Positions 15,780 through 24,261 of a stretch of 64,000 bases of DNA are shown in pieces. Under the pieces are notes generated by a model, which searched no databases, was not told the origin of the DNA, and saw nothing but the letters and a program-made list of their open reading frames with translations. The stretch's first letter is position 1. Each line of letters starts with the position of its first letter. The DNA comes from Pseudomonas viridiflava (GTDB lineage: Bacteria; Pseudomonadota; Gammaproteobacteria; Pseudomonadales; Pseudomonadaceae), in contig NZ_UTIQ01000241.1 of the NCBI RefSeq assembly GCF_900582625.1, positions 62,001 to 126,000 of the forward strand, in the 5' to 3' direction. The translations under genes were made by a program, and so were the position numbers.

Positions 15780-16978
15780 GCGAACGGCGTGCCGCTGAAT
15801 TCGTAGCGCAGGCGCGCCTGGGCGAGGTTCATTTGCCGCGTCACTGTGGCAAGCACAGCCGGACGCCGACGCAGCACCACGAACAGTTTGTCGATGTCTT
15901 GCGTGGGCACAAACGCGCGGGTCATTTTGCTGTCGACCAGCTCGAAGTAGCGCTCCATCACCTCGAACTTGGCGTCCAGGTCGCCGTCATCGCCGGGTGC
16001 GCCAGCGCCCGGACCGAACACGTTATGGCTCTCGAACAACAGCCAACCGTCATCGGCGGTGAGCTGCCACAGCTTGGCCACGAAACTCTCGAACTCCACC
16101 GACAAATTGCCATCGATGGTGCAATGGTTGGCGAACGACAGCACCACGTCGTAACGCTGACGCGGCTGCCAGGTGGTGAAGTCGGCCACCTCGTAGTGCA
16201 CGTTGTGCTGCGCCACGGCGGCGGCCGTGGTGCGGCCGATTTCCACCAGGAACGGGTTGTATTCCACCGCATCCACACGGCCAACGTGGCGCGCCAGCTC
16301 AATGGCCATAAAGCCGTTGTTGCAGCCGATCTCCAGCACACTCATTCCGGCGCGCAGCCACGGCATAAAGCCGTAACCGGCCAGGCGCTCCTGCGTGGGT
16401 TTGACGCCGGCCAGGCCGATGCGCTCGTAGCCCTGATAGGCATAACCACTGCAATAGGGTTTGCCCCATTGCTGCACTTGCATATGCAGCAAGCCAAACA
16501 AGCGGTCGAGCAGGCCGATACGCTCAGGCGCGACTAACTGCGTGACCACCACGTCGCGCCAGGTGTAATAACGCGCCAGAAAGGCGAAGTTCTGGTCGGC
16601 CTCGACAGGAAACGTGCTCAGTTGCTGCAACAGATCGTGCATCAGCGTGCCCGGCACCTGCGCATCGCCCTGCTCCATCACCCACTGCGCGCTGGTGGTT
16701 TCCACCTCGGCTGCCAGGCCCGGCACCCATAGCTGAGTCAGAAGGTTGCGCGTCAGGGCTTGCAGCTGCGGGTGCTCGGCGCAGGTTTGCGGCCACAGAA
16801 AACCGAGGTACACCGGGTTGAGCAGCACGCGCAGGCACAGCCCTTCCCACACGGCATCGGCGTCTTCCTGGCTGAGGCTGGCCAGGCGTTGGCGCGCGTG
16901 CTGCTCCAGCGGGTCAAGCGGGCGCGGGATGCGGTCCAGAATCTGCGAAACGGTGTGCAGCGGAAAGTGCAGTGCCAT
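15776..16978 (-). CDS. SAM-dependent methyltransferase
   Basis: A 400-residue protein with a class I methyltransferase domain from about residue 205. Motif I is VLEIGCNNGF, followed by VDAVEYNPF and later VVLSFANHCTID. The first 200 residues form an extra helical domain I do not recognise. It is last in the - strand group after the nucleotidyltransferase, with a GCGAGG ribosome site. By context it could methylate the phosphoramidate oxygen, as the C. jejuni MeOPN locus also carries methyltransferases. It could equally well methylate a sugar hydroxyl, as in the 2-O-methyl viosamine of P. syringae flagellin. The substrate is unknown. Confidence 0.75.
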   Translation of the reverse strand: MALHFPLHTVSQILDRIPRPLDPLEQHARQRLASLSQEDADAVWEGLCLRVLLNPVYLGFLWPQTCAEHPQLQALTRNLLTQLWVPGLAAEVETTSAQWVMEQGDAQVPGTLMHDLLQQLSTFPVEADQNFAFLARYYTWRDVVVTQLVAPERIGLLDRLFGLLHMQVQQWGKPYCSGYAYQGYERIGLAGVKPTQERLAGYGFMPWLRAGMSVLEIGCNNGFMAIELARHVGRVDAVEYNPFLVEIGRTTAAAVAQHNVHYEVADFTTWQPRQRYDVVLSFANHCTIDGNLSVEFESFVAKLWQLTADDGWLLFESHNVFGPGAGAPGDDGDLDAKFEVMERYFELVDSKMTRAFVPTQDIDKLFVVLRRRPAVLATVTRQMNLAQARLRYEFSGTPFA

Positions 16979-17011
16979 GAACAGCCTCGCCAGACGAAAC
17001 AGTGAAAGGGA

Positions 17012-17752
17012 CTAGCCGGCCAGCGCCGCCGCAGGAATCAGTTGGTGGTACAGGGCCAGGTCGCCCGGCTCATCCACCTCGCCCCACGGCCCCTGAACCG
17101 GCGACAGGCCAATCGCCACGCCCGCGCCCAGAACCCGGCGAAGCAGGCTGGTCATGTCGAGCTTGTCGATGGCGGCTTCGTCCAGCGGCGCCAGTTGCTG
17201 TTTCACCTGTGCCCAACCGGCCGGGGTGAATTTCAGCAGGCCCATGTATTGGCCCTGAATTTCCTCAGTGCTGGTGCAACGCTCGCCGATGCTCGCCAGG
17301 TTGCCCTGGGCGTCGAGCACAAAACTTTCGGCGTCGGCCAGCGGTTCGGCAAAGCGCTTGGACCACAGCGCCAGCCAGTTGGGGTCGTAGGCAATCGCCA
17401 GGTCGCCTGCGGTGTCGGCAAGTGCCGTGACCGTGGCAGCGGTATAGACGATGTCGCTGTAACTGACGATGCACGGCGCGCTGCTCAGCCAGGCATCGGC
17501 GGCCAACAAGGTGCGCACCATATTGCTCTGCTGCCAGCGCGGGTTTTCGAAGTAGGTCAGCGGCTCGTCGAAGCGCTCGCGCAGGTAGCCGCGCACGATG
17601 GCCAGCTCGCTGATGCCGGCGCCGCGCAAGGCCGCAAGTTGCCAGTCGAGCAGGCGCTGGCCGTGCAGCACGGCAAAGCATTTGGGTTGTTCGGCGGTCA
17701 ATGCGCCCATGCGGCTGCCGCGTCCGGCGGCCAGAATCAGTGCCCGTGTCAT
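17012..17752 (-). CDS. Nucleotidyltransferase (candidate CTP:phosphoglutamine cytidylyltransferase)
   Basis: A 246-residue NTP_transferase-fold enzyme. The N-terminus has LILAAGRGSRMG with Lys in EQPKCF, and a metal-binding Asp occurs in IVSYSDIVY (about residue 98). It resembles the phosphocholine and phosphonate cytidylyltransferase branch rather than sugar-1-phosphate uridylyl or thymidylyl transferases. It begins three bases after the amidotransferase stop. In the C. jejuni MeOPN route the matching enzyme (Cj1416) couples L-glutamine phosphate with CTP to a gamma-glutamyl-CDP-amidate. That role fits the flanking genes exactly but is inferred. Confidence 0.75.
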   Translation of the reverse strand: MTRALILAAGRGSRMGALTAEQPKCFAVLHGQRLLDWQLAALRGAGISELAIVRGYLRERFDEPLTYFENPRWQQSNMVRTLLAADAWLSSAPCIVSYSDIVYTAATVTALADTAGDLAIAYDPNWLALWSKRFAEPLADAESFVLDAQGNLASIGERCTSTEEIQGQYMGLLKFTPAGWAQVKQQLAPLDEAAIDKLDMTSLLRRVLGAGVAIGLSPVQGPWGEVDEPGDLALYHQLIPAAALAG

Positions 17753-17755
17753 GGT

Positions 17756-18400
17756 TTAAGCAGTCGCTCCATCGGGGTTATTAGGGGCGTCGCCTACGCG
17801 CCGCCCGGCCAGGCAGTGTTGCAGCAACGCGCGGTCGACCGGGTTGAACGCGGCTTCGCGCTCGGGGTGCCAGAGCACGCCGAGTATGGGCAGTTCAAGG
17901 TGCTCGAATGCCTCGACCACACCGTCGGCGCTACGGGCCAGCACTTGCAAAGGCGCTTTCACGGCGCGGGCGCCCCACTGGTGATAGCTGTTCACTTCAT
18001 GGCTGCGGCCGTTGAGGTGCAGCACGTGTCGGGTGCCGACGTGGCCGTCGACTTTTTCCAGGGCATTGCCGAATGCGTCCAGCAGCAATTGCGCGCCTCG
18101 GCACAGGGCAAACAGCGGCACGCCGTGGGTCATCGCCAGGCCGAGCAACGCCTGTTCGGTGGCATCGCGTTCGGGGGCGTTGCCGCCGTAACGGGCCAGG
18201 TCATTGCCGCCGGAAAACACCACGCCGACCGGGTGTGCCAGTTGCCAGTAACCCTCAACAAGCTCGGGGTTGTTGGGCACGGGAATGGCCAGGTAACCGC
18301 AGTCGGCCAACCAGGCCACCAAGCATTGGTCCACCGCATCGCGCCGCTCGCCGCGATCGCTCAGCACGTCCACGCGCTGGCTGAGCAGCACCGGCTTCAC
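17756..18400 (-). CDS. Class I glutamine amidotransferase-like hydrolase (candidate gamma-glutamyl-CDP-amidate hydrolase)
   Basis: A 214-residue stand-alone GATase1/PuuD-type hydrolase. The catalytic triad is visible: Cys100 in FALCRGAQ, then His178 and Glu180 in GVLWHPER. I start it at the GTG at 18400, which overlaps the upstream stop as GTGA; a longer frame upstream would run deep into that gene. No synthase partner that would consume ammonia is adjacent. This fits a free-standing hydrolase such as Cj1417, which removes glutamate from gamma-glutamyl-CDP-amidate to leave the CDP-phosphoramidate. A gamma-glutamyl-GABA hydrolase role in putrescine breakdown is the alternative, but context speaks against it. 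Confidence 0.78.
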   Translation of the reverse strand: MKPVLLSQRVDVLSDRGERRDAVDQCLVAWLADCGYLAIPVPNNPELVEGYWQLAHPVGVVFSGGNDLARYGGNAPERDATEQALLGLAMTHGVPLFALCRGAQLLLDAFGNALEKVDGHVGTRHVLHLNGRSHEVNSYHQWGARAVKAPLQVLARSADGVVEAFEHLELPILGVLWHPEREAAFNPVDRALLQHCLAGRRVGDAPNNPDGATA

Positions 18401-20757
18401 CGCACCACCTCGACCCGGCGATTGGCGCAGTCGATGCGCAGCATTTTTGCCGCCGCCCATTGCCGATAGAGCATTTCGCCGGCGCCGATCACCGCCGGCA
18501 AGCCAAGCTCGTTGGCGCGGATGGCCATGTGCGAATTGGTGCCGCCATACGCGGTAATAAAGCCGGCGATGCGGTGGGAGAAAATCCAGTCGAAGCCGGG
18601 ATCAGCGCTGGGAATAACGACAATGGCGCCGTGCAGTTGATCCCGTTGCTGGAAGCTCACCACCGGCGCCATGACCTGCCGCTGGGTAATGAAATTCGGC
18701 TCGGCCTGGGGCATGTGAAAGTGCAGCGCGTCTTGGGCGTCGGTGATCAGCGGCGGCAGCACCAGCTGGCAGGTTTCGGCGTAACGGCGGCGCCCTTCTT
18801 CAATGCTGGAGGCAATCAGCTCGGCAGGGTCGGCGCTGGCGGCGTGCAGTTCTTTGATCACTTGGATATTGGCGTACGACATGTCGTCAGCGCTAAAACC
18901 CAGGTCTTGGCCGAACTGGCGGAACAGCGACAGCGCATCGGACAAGTTGCGGGTGAAGACAAACTTGGCGTACTCGCGCAGTTCGATACCGGCCTGGAGA
19001 AAATCGAACAGGCCGACCACGTCGTGGGACAAACCGTGCTCGGCCAGCAGCCGGCTGATTTCGCGCATCTGCCCCAGCGACAAGGCAAAGCGCAGTTGGC
19101 CATGGGCCGGCTCGGCGGCGCTGTTGTCCCAGTCGAAATACATGTCCGGCGCTTCGTCGTAGCGCGGCGACAGAATGTCGTAAGTGCCCGGGCGCAGGTG
19201 ACCATAGCGGGCTAGAAAGGTGGTGCGGTTTAGCTGCGCCAGGTCTTGGGTCATCTGGCCACTGACGGTGCTCAGGCCATTGAGGAAGGCATCGTATTCC
19301 TCGGCATTCAGCACGCCGACCGTCACCAGCGAACGCAGCAATTGCACCGCAATAAACCCGGCGCGCGCCAGGCCGGCGAAAGGCAACGTGCCGTAACGGC
19401 GGCAGTCTTCGAGCAGCCAGTAAATGCGCGTGACCGGGTCGGTGTCGGCGCCGAGAATTTCGTCGCGCCGGGCCAGCAGCACATCGAGCTTTTGCCGGTC
19501 GGTGCGCCACAAACCCGTTTCGTTGTGCACGATGCGGTTGGTGAGCTGACGCAGGCTGTCGGCCAGGCGGTCGCATTCAGCGTCGGTGAAGCCCACTTCG
19601 CGCAACGCCTGCAAGCGCTGCGGCAGGTCGAGCGTGTAGCAGGAGAAGACGATTTCGAACTCAACTTTGTCGTGCAGATTGGGCGCGGCAAGCAGGCGTT
19701 CGATGTAGTAATTCACCAGCTTGTCGGCCAGCGCGCCGTCGATGTCGCGCGGAATAAACGAGTTGAAGCTGACGCGCACGTCGATATACGGCAAGCCGTG
19801 GAAATGCAGCATCAGCGGAAAACTGCGCAGGTTGCGGTAACCGTAATTGTTGCGCTGATAAGCCCAGATCATGTCGGTGACCAGCTCGCGGTACAGCGAC
19901 AACGACAACGGCCGTGGCCGCACACCGATGATTTCCGCCGGGTTCCAGTCAGGCATTACGCCGAACACGGTGCGCTCGCCATGCAGGAACGGCTGCGGGC
20001 GAATGCCCTGGGCGATGCGGTCGTGGATCAGCCGAACCATGCGGGTGTGGGCGCTGAGTTCAACAGCCGGCGCGGTGACGATCAGCGGCCGCACTTGCAA
20101 CAGATAGAGCGTGCCGAGGTTGTCGGTGGCGAATTCAATGTCCAGCGCCTTGCGCTCGAACAGGCCCGCCAATTCGCGCAGTAGCTCGATCACACCGTGC
20201 AGCGGCGCCGGCACGTTGGCGCTGCTGTGGTGGGCGTAGAAGGTTTTCAGCTCGTTGGAGCGGCCGGACGTCACGCTGTCGGTGCTGCCGCTGTTGTCGT
20301 CGTAGTTGATGACGAAATACGGCGCGCTGTTGGTGGGGTCTAGGCCAAAGCCGACGCCGGCCATGGCCACATCGCTGAGCATGGGCTGCACGAACACCTG
20401 GTCGTCGGCGTGCGCCGCGGCGCCGCCCATAGAGGCGATCACTTGGTCGATGGCTTGGGTTAAATCGGCTGGAGCGACGTTCAGGCAGGAGTCATATTCG
20501 CCGGCCGCCGAGCTTTGTTCGCCGTCTTCCTGGCAACTGCTGCTGCGCACCACCATCAGCGGCCAGGCGGCCTGCTGAATCTGGCTGAGCACAGCGCTGG
20601 CATCGGCGCGCCATTGGCTCACGCGAAACTGGCATTGGGGCAACACCACGGCGCTGTTCAGGCGGCCGTGCAGAAGCTGGAGATTGTCTGCCTTGCTGGC
20701 AAAACGCAGCGGCTCTGTGGCCGGTAACTGATCGACGTCCGCTGGCGCTGCCTGCAT
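18397..20757 (-). CDS. PEP-synthase-like ATP-dependent dikinase (candidate L-glutamine kinase)
   Basis: A 786-residue protein. The N-terminal ATP-grasp domain shows the PPDK_N signature VVRSSSCQEDG followed by AGEYDS (about 65-90) and the Gly-rich acidic stretch around 165-190. The C-terminal swivelling domain carries YGGTNSHMAIRANELGLPAV with His743 as expected phospho-histidine. The TIM-barrel pyruvate/PEP domain of real PEP synthase is absent, so it should phosphorylate another acceptor through a central substrate domain. This is the architecture and length class of C. jejuni glutamine kinase Cj1418 and of rifampin phosphotransferase. I start at the ATG at 20757, which has GGAG six bases upstream. 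It is first in its operon. Confidence 0.8.
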   Translation of the reverse strand: MQAAPADVDQLPATEPLRFASKADNLQLLHGRLNSAVVLPQCQFRVSQWRADASAVLSQIQQAAWPLMVVRSSSCQEDGEQSSAAGEYDSCLNVAPADLTQAIDQVIASMGGAAAHADDQVFVQPMLSDVAMAGVGFGLDPTNSAPYFVINYDDNSGSTDSVTSGRSNELKTFYAHHSSANVPAPLHGVIELLRELAGLFERKALDIEFATDNLGTLYLLQVRPLIVTAPAVELSAHTRMVRLIHDRIAQGIRPQPFLHGERTVFGVMPDWNPAEIIGVRPRPLSLSLYRELVTDMIWAYQRNNYGYRNLRSFPLMLHFHGLPYIDVRVSFNSFIPRDIDGALADKLVNYYIERLLAAPNLHDKVEFEIVFSCYTLDLPQRLQALREVGFTDAECDRLADSLRQLTNRIVHNETGLWRTDRQKLDVLLARRDEILGADTDPVTRIYWLLEDCRRYGTLPFAGLARAGFIAVQLLRSLVTVGVLNAEEYDAFLNGLSTVSGQMTQDLAQLNRTTFLARYGHLRPGTYDILSPRYDEAPDMYFDWDNSAAEPAHGQLRFALSLGQMREISRLLAEHGLSHDVVGLFDFLQAGIELREYAKFVFTRNLSDALSLFRQFGQDLGFSADDMSYANIQVIKELHAASADPAELIASSIEEGRRRYAETCQLVLPPLITDAQDALHFHMPQAEPNFITQRQVMAPVVSFQQRDQLHGAIVVIPSADPGFDWIFSHRIAGFITAYGGTNSHMAIRANELGLPAVIGAGEMLYRQWAAAKMLRIDCANRRVEVVR

Positions 20758-20816
20758 ACCCACTCCGAGGAAAGCTTTTTGTTTTGACGTGCTGAAGACT
20801 AACGCATTGAACAGCG

Positions 20817-20837
20817 CGCCCGCTTTTTCGGCGGGCG
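20817..20837 (-). terminator. Hairpin after flgL
   Basis: CGCCCGC (20817-20823) pairs with GCGGGCG (20831-20837), just past the flgL stop. No T-run follows on the - strand, so this is at best a weak terminator between flgL and the island gene at 20757. Confidence 0.4.
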
Positions 20838-20857
20838 ATGCTGACAAAGCGGCGCGC

Positions 20858-22177
20858 TTAACTGATGTAGTTGAACAAACTCAGGTTGGCGATTTTCACG
20901 TAGCTCTGCTGCGCCGCCGAGAGGATGGTCGATTGCAGCGAAAGCCTGGAGATGGCGTCGGCGTAGTCGAGGTCTTCGAGGTCCGATTGCACGGACTTGT
21001 TGACCAGAGTGACGTCGGCAATGAAGTCGCCAGTGGAGTCCAGCGTGTTCAGGCGCGCGCCCACGGAACCGCGAACGCCGTCGACCTTGGCGTACACCGC
21101 ATCGAGGTTGGAAAGCGCGATGGCCGCGCTGTCGCGGATAACGCGATTGTCTTCCTCGGTATTGCCGGAGCCTTGCAAGGCTTTGCGCAGGTCCGACACG
21201 GTGTTGAGCAGGCTGCGTTTTTCTTCGTCCGGCTTACGGTTGATGGCGTAGTCGTCGCCGTTTTGCGGCACGCCGTCGATTTGCACGCGCACGCCGCCGT
21301 AGCTGACGAAGTCGGACGTCGCCGGGTTGGTGTCGATGGCGCCAGTGGCCAGCTGGCCCGTGGGCGGCGTAGTCGGGTCGTAGGTGGTCCAGTCGTAACC
21401 CGCCGGCAACGTCGCCTGGTCGTAGACGACATAGTTGGTCGGGCTGAGGAAGTGAATGCCGATGCCGTCCGTGGCAACCGGTGGGTTGCTCGACGGGAAG
21501 GTGTTGTCGTAGGCAGCCTTGTCGGTCACCAGGCCCAGCGAGATACGCCCGGTGCTGACGGTCCCGTCGGTGCCCGTGCCGGTTACGGTTTTGTTGGTGG
21601 TGACACGGTTGGCGTTGAACACGTTTTCGAACAGGTCTTTGCCGTCGTCGCCCAGCGCCACGAAGGTGCTACTGGCGATTTGCACGTTGCGTTCGGTTTC
21701 GTTGCCCTGGTAGCTGTAAGTGCCGTCGGGGTTGCGCACGAAGGGCTGTTGATCCGACTGCGAGCCGCCAAACAGGTAATTGCCGCTGGCGTCTTTGCTG
21801 TTCATCAGGCTCAGCAGCTCGTCTTCACGCTGTTGCAACTCGGTGCCCAGCGACTCACGGTCGGTGGCATCCAGCGTGCCGTTGCCCGCCTGCACGCCAA
21901 TTTCACGGATGCGCTGCAGCACGGTGCCCACGGAGCTGAGAATGGCTTCTTCGGAGTTGAGGCTGTTCTGCGCGGCGGTGTTGTTGGAGGTGTATTGCTC
22001 GTTCAGCGCTTGTTCCTGGCTCAACTGCAGCAGGCGAACGGACGCTACCGGGTCATCGGCCGGGGTCAGAATGCGCTTGCCGGTGCTGATCTGTTCCTGG
22101 GTGCGGGAAACGTTGGCGTAGTTTTTCTGCATCCCGCTGACGGAACTGTTGAAGGCTTGGATAGTGGAAATTCGCAT
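20858..22177 (-). CDS. flgL: Flagellar hook-filament junction protein FlgL (HAP3)
   Basis: A 439-residue protein with flagellin-like ends: N-terminal MRISTIQAFNSSVSGMQKNYA and DDPVASVRLLQLSQEQAL, and C-terminal DLDYADAISRLSLQSTILSAAQQSY. FlgL forms the second of two junction layers between hook and filament and is exported through the flagellar type III system. It follows flgK by 12 bases and closes the flgFGHIJKL operon. The central portion (about 140-330) is variable and Pseudomonas-specific. A GAGG ribosome site lies about ten bases before the ATG. Confidence 0.95.
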   Translation of the reverse strand: MRISTIQAFNSSVSGMQKNYANVSRTQEQISTGKRILTPADDPVASVRLLQLSQEQALNEQYTSNNTAAQNSLNSEEAILSSVGTVLQRIREIGVQAGNGTLDATDRESLGTELQQREDELLSLMNSKDASGNYLFGGSQSDQQPFVRNPDGTYSYQGNETERNVQIASSTFVALGDDGKDLFENVFNANRVTTNKTVTGTGTDGTVSTGRISLGLVTDKAAYDNTFPSSNPPVATDGIGIHFLSPTNYVVYDQATLPAGYDWTTYDPTTPPTGQLATGAIDTNPATSDFVSYGGVRVQIDGVPQNGDDYAINRKPDEEKRSLLNTVSDLRKALQGSGNTEEDNRVIRDSAAIALSNLDAVYAKVDGVRGSVGARLNTLDSTGDFIADVTLVNKSVQSDLEDLDYADAISRLSLQSTILSAAQQSYVKIANLSLFNYIS

Positions 22178-22189
22178 AACTAACTAGCC

Positions 22190-24226
22190 TCAGTTGAAGG
22201 CGCCTATAAGCGTATCGAACAGCGATTGCGCAACTTTAATCACCTGTGCCGATGCATTGTAGTACTGCTGGAACTGCACCAGATTGGCGGCCTCTTCGTC
22301 CAGGCTGACGCCGGACAGCGAGTCGCGGTTGTTTTGCGCTTGCGTCAGTACGGTTTCGGCCGCATCCGAATTGACCCGAACCTGCGCGGTCAACGAACCC
22401 ACCCGCTCAACCAGACCGCTGTAGGCGTCGTTGTAGGTCGCCCCTGCTCCCGCGCCGCTGGTGCCGACCGTTTTCTGGGTTTGCAGGTCGATCAGTTTCA
22501 ACGCGTTGCGGTTGTCGGAAGAGCCGGCGGTATTTTGCGACAGCGTAAAGGTATCGCCCGTTTGCGGCGTACCTGTAACGGTAAATTCGTAGGTGTAGCT
22601 GTTGTTGCTCACCGGGTCGGTATAAGCCAGGCGCAAGGTGTTGTTCTGGCCGGGCGTGAGTGCCGTGGTCGAGGGCGACACATAGCTCAGCGTGGCGCCA
22701 GGCGGCAAGGTGCCGTTCAGGGTGTTGGTGGCCGAGTCGAACGTCAGCGGCAGGCCGGTACCGAACAGCGTTTGCAGGTCGGTGGGGTTGATCGGTGTAG
22801 GGCCAGCAGTCAGGTTCGGCTGGCTGATCACGCCGGTGCCCCGGTTGTTGGTGGTCGCCTGGGCACGGGCGGAACCGGCAAAGGCCAACTGGTCGGGCGA
22901 TTGCAGCTCGGTGCCAAAGTCGAACGCGCCGCGCCGGGTCGGTTGCAAGGTGAAACGGTCACCGGCGTTAGGCGTGCCGTTGATGGTCACGTCAAAGCCC
23001 TGACTGGTCGGCGGCGTGGTGCCGGGGTCGGCCATGGAAATGGTAAACGGCCCGGTGCCGGTCACGGTGACGTTCATGGTCGCGCCGTCGCTGAGGCGGC
23101 GGGCGGTGAAGTTGGTGCCGTCGTAGTCAAGGCGGTAATCGCTGGTGGTCAGCAGGTTGGCATTGGTGATGTTCAGCGAACCCGTTGCGGTGCCGGTGTT
23201 GGTTGCCTGCGCCAGCACCCGCAGCGACGCGGCGGTCGGTTCGTTGATGTCAGTGAACAGCTGGCTGCCGGGGCGACCGTTGAGGTCAAAGCCCTGGCCC
23301 AACTGATCGTTAATGGTGTCGGTGAGCACAATCGCCATCTGCCCGAGGCTGTTGTAGCTCTTGTCCAGCGTGGTGTCGCGGTAGGCCAGCAGCCCGCCCA
23401 TTTCACCGCCGGATATCTGCGAAGAAATGGTCTGCGACACGCCGTTGATGCTCAGGTCGATCTGGTACTTCATCGGGTCGTCGATGCCAGGCTTGGCCGT
23501 CAACGTCGAGGCGGTGTTGCCCACCACCAGCGGCTGGCCGGTGCCGACAAACAGGCTCACGCTGCCGTCAGTTTGCTCAACGCTTTGTACGCCGATGATT
23601 TCCGAAATTTGCCGAATAGTTTCTTCGCGGGCATCGAGCAGGTCGTTCGGCTCGGCACCGGCGCCACGGGCGCGGGCGATGGCGTCGTTGTAGCTGGCGA
23701 CGCTGGCGGCCATGGAGTTGACCTGCGTGGTCAGCGCGCTCATCTGTTGGTTGATGAGGCTGTTCTGCTTATCCAGTTGGTCATACAGCGTGTTGAACGA
23801 GTCGGACAAACCACCCGCCTGCGACAACACCGCCTCACGGGCGGCCACGGACGATGGGTTCTGCGAAGCGGTTTGCAGGGAAGCGAAAAACTTCTGCAAG
23901 GCCGGGCTGATCCCGGTGGTGCTGTTGGACAGCAGCGAGTCGAGCTGCTCAATCTGGCTTTTGAACGACTGCAGCTCACTGTTGGAACTGGTGGCGGTAC
24001 GCACCTGGTTGGTGAGGAAATCGCTGGCCAAACGGCGCACGTCCACCACTTGCGCACCGGAGCCGATGTAACCGGCGCCGGTGAACTGGGCGATGTTGGT
24101 CTGCTGCACAGACTCCTGGCGCGAGTAACCGGGCGTGTTGACGTTGGTGATGTTATGCCCGGTCACCGTCAGCGCGGTCTGCGCAGCGCGCAGCCCTGAC
24201 AGCCCTACCGATAACAAGTCAGCCAT
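22190..24226 (-). CDS. flgK: Flagellar hook-associated protein FlgK (HAP1)
   Basis: A 678-residue protein, within the large size typical of Pseudomonas FlgK. The rod/hook N-terminal motif is present (LLSVGLSGLRAAQTALTVTG, then HNITNVNTPGYSRQ). The C-terminus has the conserved LSGVSLDEEAANLVQFQQYY segment. FlgK is the first junction layer on the hook and is exported by the flagellar apparatus. The central domain is Thr/Gly/Asn-rich and variable. It lies between flgJ and flgL in a continuous operon. Confidence 0.95.
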   Translation of the reverse strand: MADLLSVGLSGLRAAQTALTVTGHNITNVNTPGYSRQESVQQTNIAQFTGAGYIGSGAQVVDVRRLASDFLTNQVRTATSSNSELQSFKSQIEQLDSLLSNSTTGISPALQKFFASLQTASQNPSSVAAREAVLSQAGGLSDSFNTLYDQLDKQNSLINQQMSALTTQVNSMAASVASYNDAIARARGAGAEPNDLLDAREETIRQISEIIGVQSVEQTDGSVSLFVGTGQPLVVGNTASTLTAKPGIDDPMKYQIDLSINGVSQTISSQISGGEMGGLLAYRDTTLDKSYNSLGQMAIVLTDTINDQLGQGFDLNGRPGSQLFTDINEPTAASLRVLAQATNTGTATGSLNITNANLLTTSDYRLDYDGTNFTARRLSDGATMNVTVTGTGPFTISMADPGTTPPTSQGFDVTINGTPNAGDRFTLQPTRRGAFDFGTELQSPDQLAFAGSARAQATTNNRGTGVISQPNLTAGPTPINPTDLQTLFGTGLPLTFDSATNTLNGTLPPGATLSYVSPSTTALTPGQNNTLRLAYTDPVSNNSYTYEFTVTGTPQTGDTFTLSQNTAGSSDNRNALKLIDLQTQKTVGTSGAGAGATYNDAYSGLVERVGSLTAQVRVNSDAAETVLTQAQNNRDSLSGVSLDEEAANLVQFQQYYNASAQVIKVAQSLFDTLIGAFN

Positions 24227-24261
24227 GTCGATTCCTCACTAAAAAACTCATCCCTGCATCC

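Noticed and set aside
17756..18400. PuuD-type gamma-glutamyl-GABA hydrolase of putrescine breakdown.
   Set aside because: The only polyamine-like gene (38347-39690) is 20 kb away, whereas the hydrolase overlaps the dikinase gene and is followed at once by the nucleotidyltransferase.
18397..20757. Phosphoenolpyruvate synthase.
   Set aside because: The C-terminal PEP/pyruvate barrel is missing; the protein ends with the phospho-His domain.
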